Source of the DNA: Cordia subcordata
Lineage: Eukaryota > Streptophyta > Magnoliopsida > Boraginales > Cordiaceae
Assembly: GCA_028554755.1 (NCBI GenBank)
Contig: JAPTOF010000001.1
Location: 5,376,501-5,440,500 of the forward strand
Length of the DNA stretch: 64,000 nt
Direction: 5' to 3'
The notes under the pieces were generated by a model that was given only the letters and a program-made list of their open reading frames with translations, did not search any database and was not told the origin of the DNA. Made by a program: the position numbers and the translations under genes. Of the stretch, positions 63,301 to 64,000 are shown in pieces. Each line of letters starts with the position of its first letter. The stretch's first letter is position 1.

Positions 63301-64000
63301 TTGTATAGGCTATTTGTTTTGATGTTCATACTATTGCCAACTTGCTCACATATGAGACTTGCGAGTTTACCATTTTTGTAGATTTCATGCTTAATCAACG
63401 AATGACCTCTTAATTAATAAACTAAATAAATAAATCATATTTTGACTTATCCAAATGGTCCTAGTTACTCGAATTTTCAAATTAGCTCTCAGAACATAGA
63501 AGATGGAGTCACTTTGTTGCTTTCCTATATAATTTTTTTTTAAAGAGATAGGGGTAATTTACTACGTTAAACACTTGTAGTAAGTATATGAAACTCATAA
63601 ATATGACTTTGAAAACATAAATAACTGTTTGAAAAATCCGATTAAATATTAGGGGTTTAGGTTCACACGTGTTTGTTTCCAAAATAAATTGAAACTGAGA
63701 TTTCAACAACCAAGTTCAAGGAGATCAGTCCAATACAACCATTAACTTCGCATTTATTTTCTCAATAAACAAGAAGAAAGGGGGAAAAAAAAAAGGGAAA
63801 GGCAAACGAGGCTTTTCACCTTTGGTCTTTTGCGAAGAACAAGGTTTTCCACCTTTGGTCTTTTGCTTTGGGCTATTTCTTCATTTTCTTTTGGAATTGG
63901 GAAAAGAAAGGTGTCATCATTTTAGGTGCTAAACTTTAATATGGATTTTAATGTTTAATTTGCAAAACAGAATGAATCAAACTTATAAAAAATAGATACT
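60391..64000. other. EDR2 upstream region and intergenic DNA
   Basis: The first 400-900 bases are probably the EDR2 promoter and 5' UTR (read on minus), with CA, TA and GA microsatellites at about 60860-61300. Beyond 61400 the DNA is AT-rich, with one MITE (61549-61723) and a short direct repeat (TTTTCACCTTTGGTCTTTTG at 63813 and a near copy at 63845). No gene is seen. Confidence 0.5.
61549..61723. mobile_element. Tourist-like MITE
   Basis: The left end TTAAGTTTGGTTTGGATCCA pairs with the reverse of TCAATCCAAACAGACC at the right. The inside is poly-A/T with no frame. Confidence 0.5.

Overview
The window is nuclear DNA of a flowering plant, most likely a eudicot. Evidence is AT-rich intergenic DNA, many short exons with GT-AG introns, abundant small DNA transposons, and plant-only genes (CMT2, a lignan reductase family, LPA3, EDR2). 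The species cannot be fixed from the sequence; the lignan reductases resemble those of lignan-rich asterids such as Forsythia, as recalled from memory. All gene models were assembled by hand by joining exons at splice sites and comparing with remembered family members; no alignment was run.

Layout: (1) 23-4965 (+), the 3' part of a CMT2-type chromomethylase, cut by the left window edge, 12 exons visible. (2) 6015-10697 (+), a CobW/COG0523 metal-chaperone GTPase with an organelle-type leader, 10 exons. (3) 10.7-19.8 kb, gene-poor, with MITEs and fold-back elements. (4) 19.8-39.0 kb, a tandem cluster of pinoresinol-lariciresinol reductase (PLR) genes, all on +: intact PLR-A (19834-22857), two 5'-truncated and frameshifted copies (24762-25603 and 27293-28214), and intact PLR-D (36277-38959). 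A decayed CACTA element of about 4.2 kb with two nested hAT-like elements lies between the third copy and PLR-D. (5) 39.0-42.9 kb, duplicated non-coding DNA and C-rich tracts. (6) 42912-46931 (+), LPA3 (DUF1995), a chloroplast photosystem II assembly factor. (7) 48198-60390 (-), EDR2 (PH, START, DUF1336), complete with 22 exons and convergent with LPA3. (8) 60.4-64 kb, EDR2 upstream region and repeats.

The flanking genes are conserved single-copy housekeeping or regulatory genes and show no common pathway. The unusual part is the PLR cluster: two full-length but diverged paralogs of a lignan-pathway enzyme plus two relics whose introns record the order of duplication. I found no CRISPR array, tRNA, rRNA or clearly new multi-gene system.
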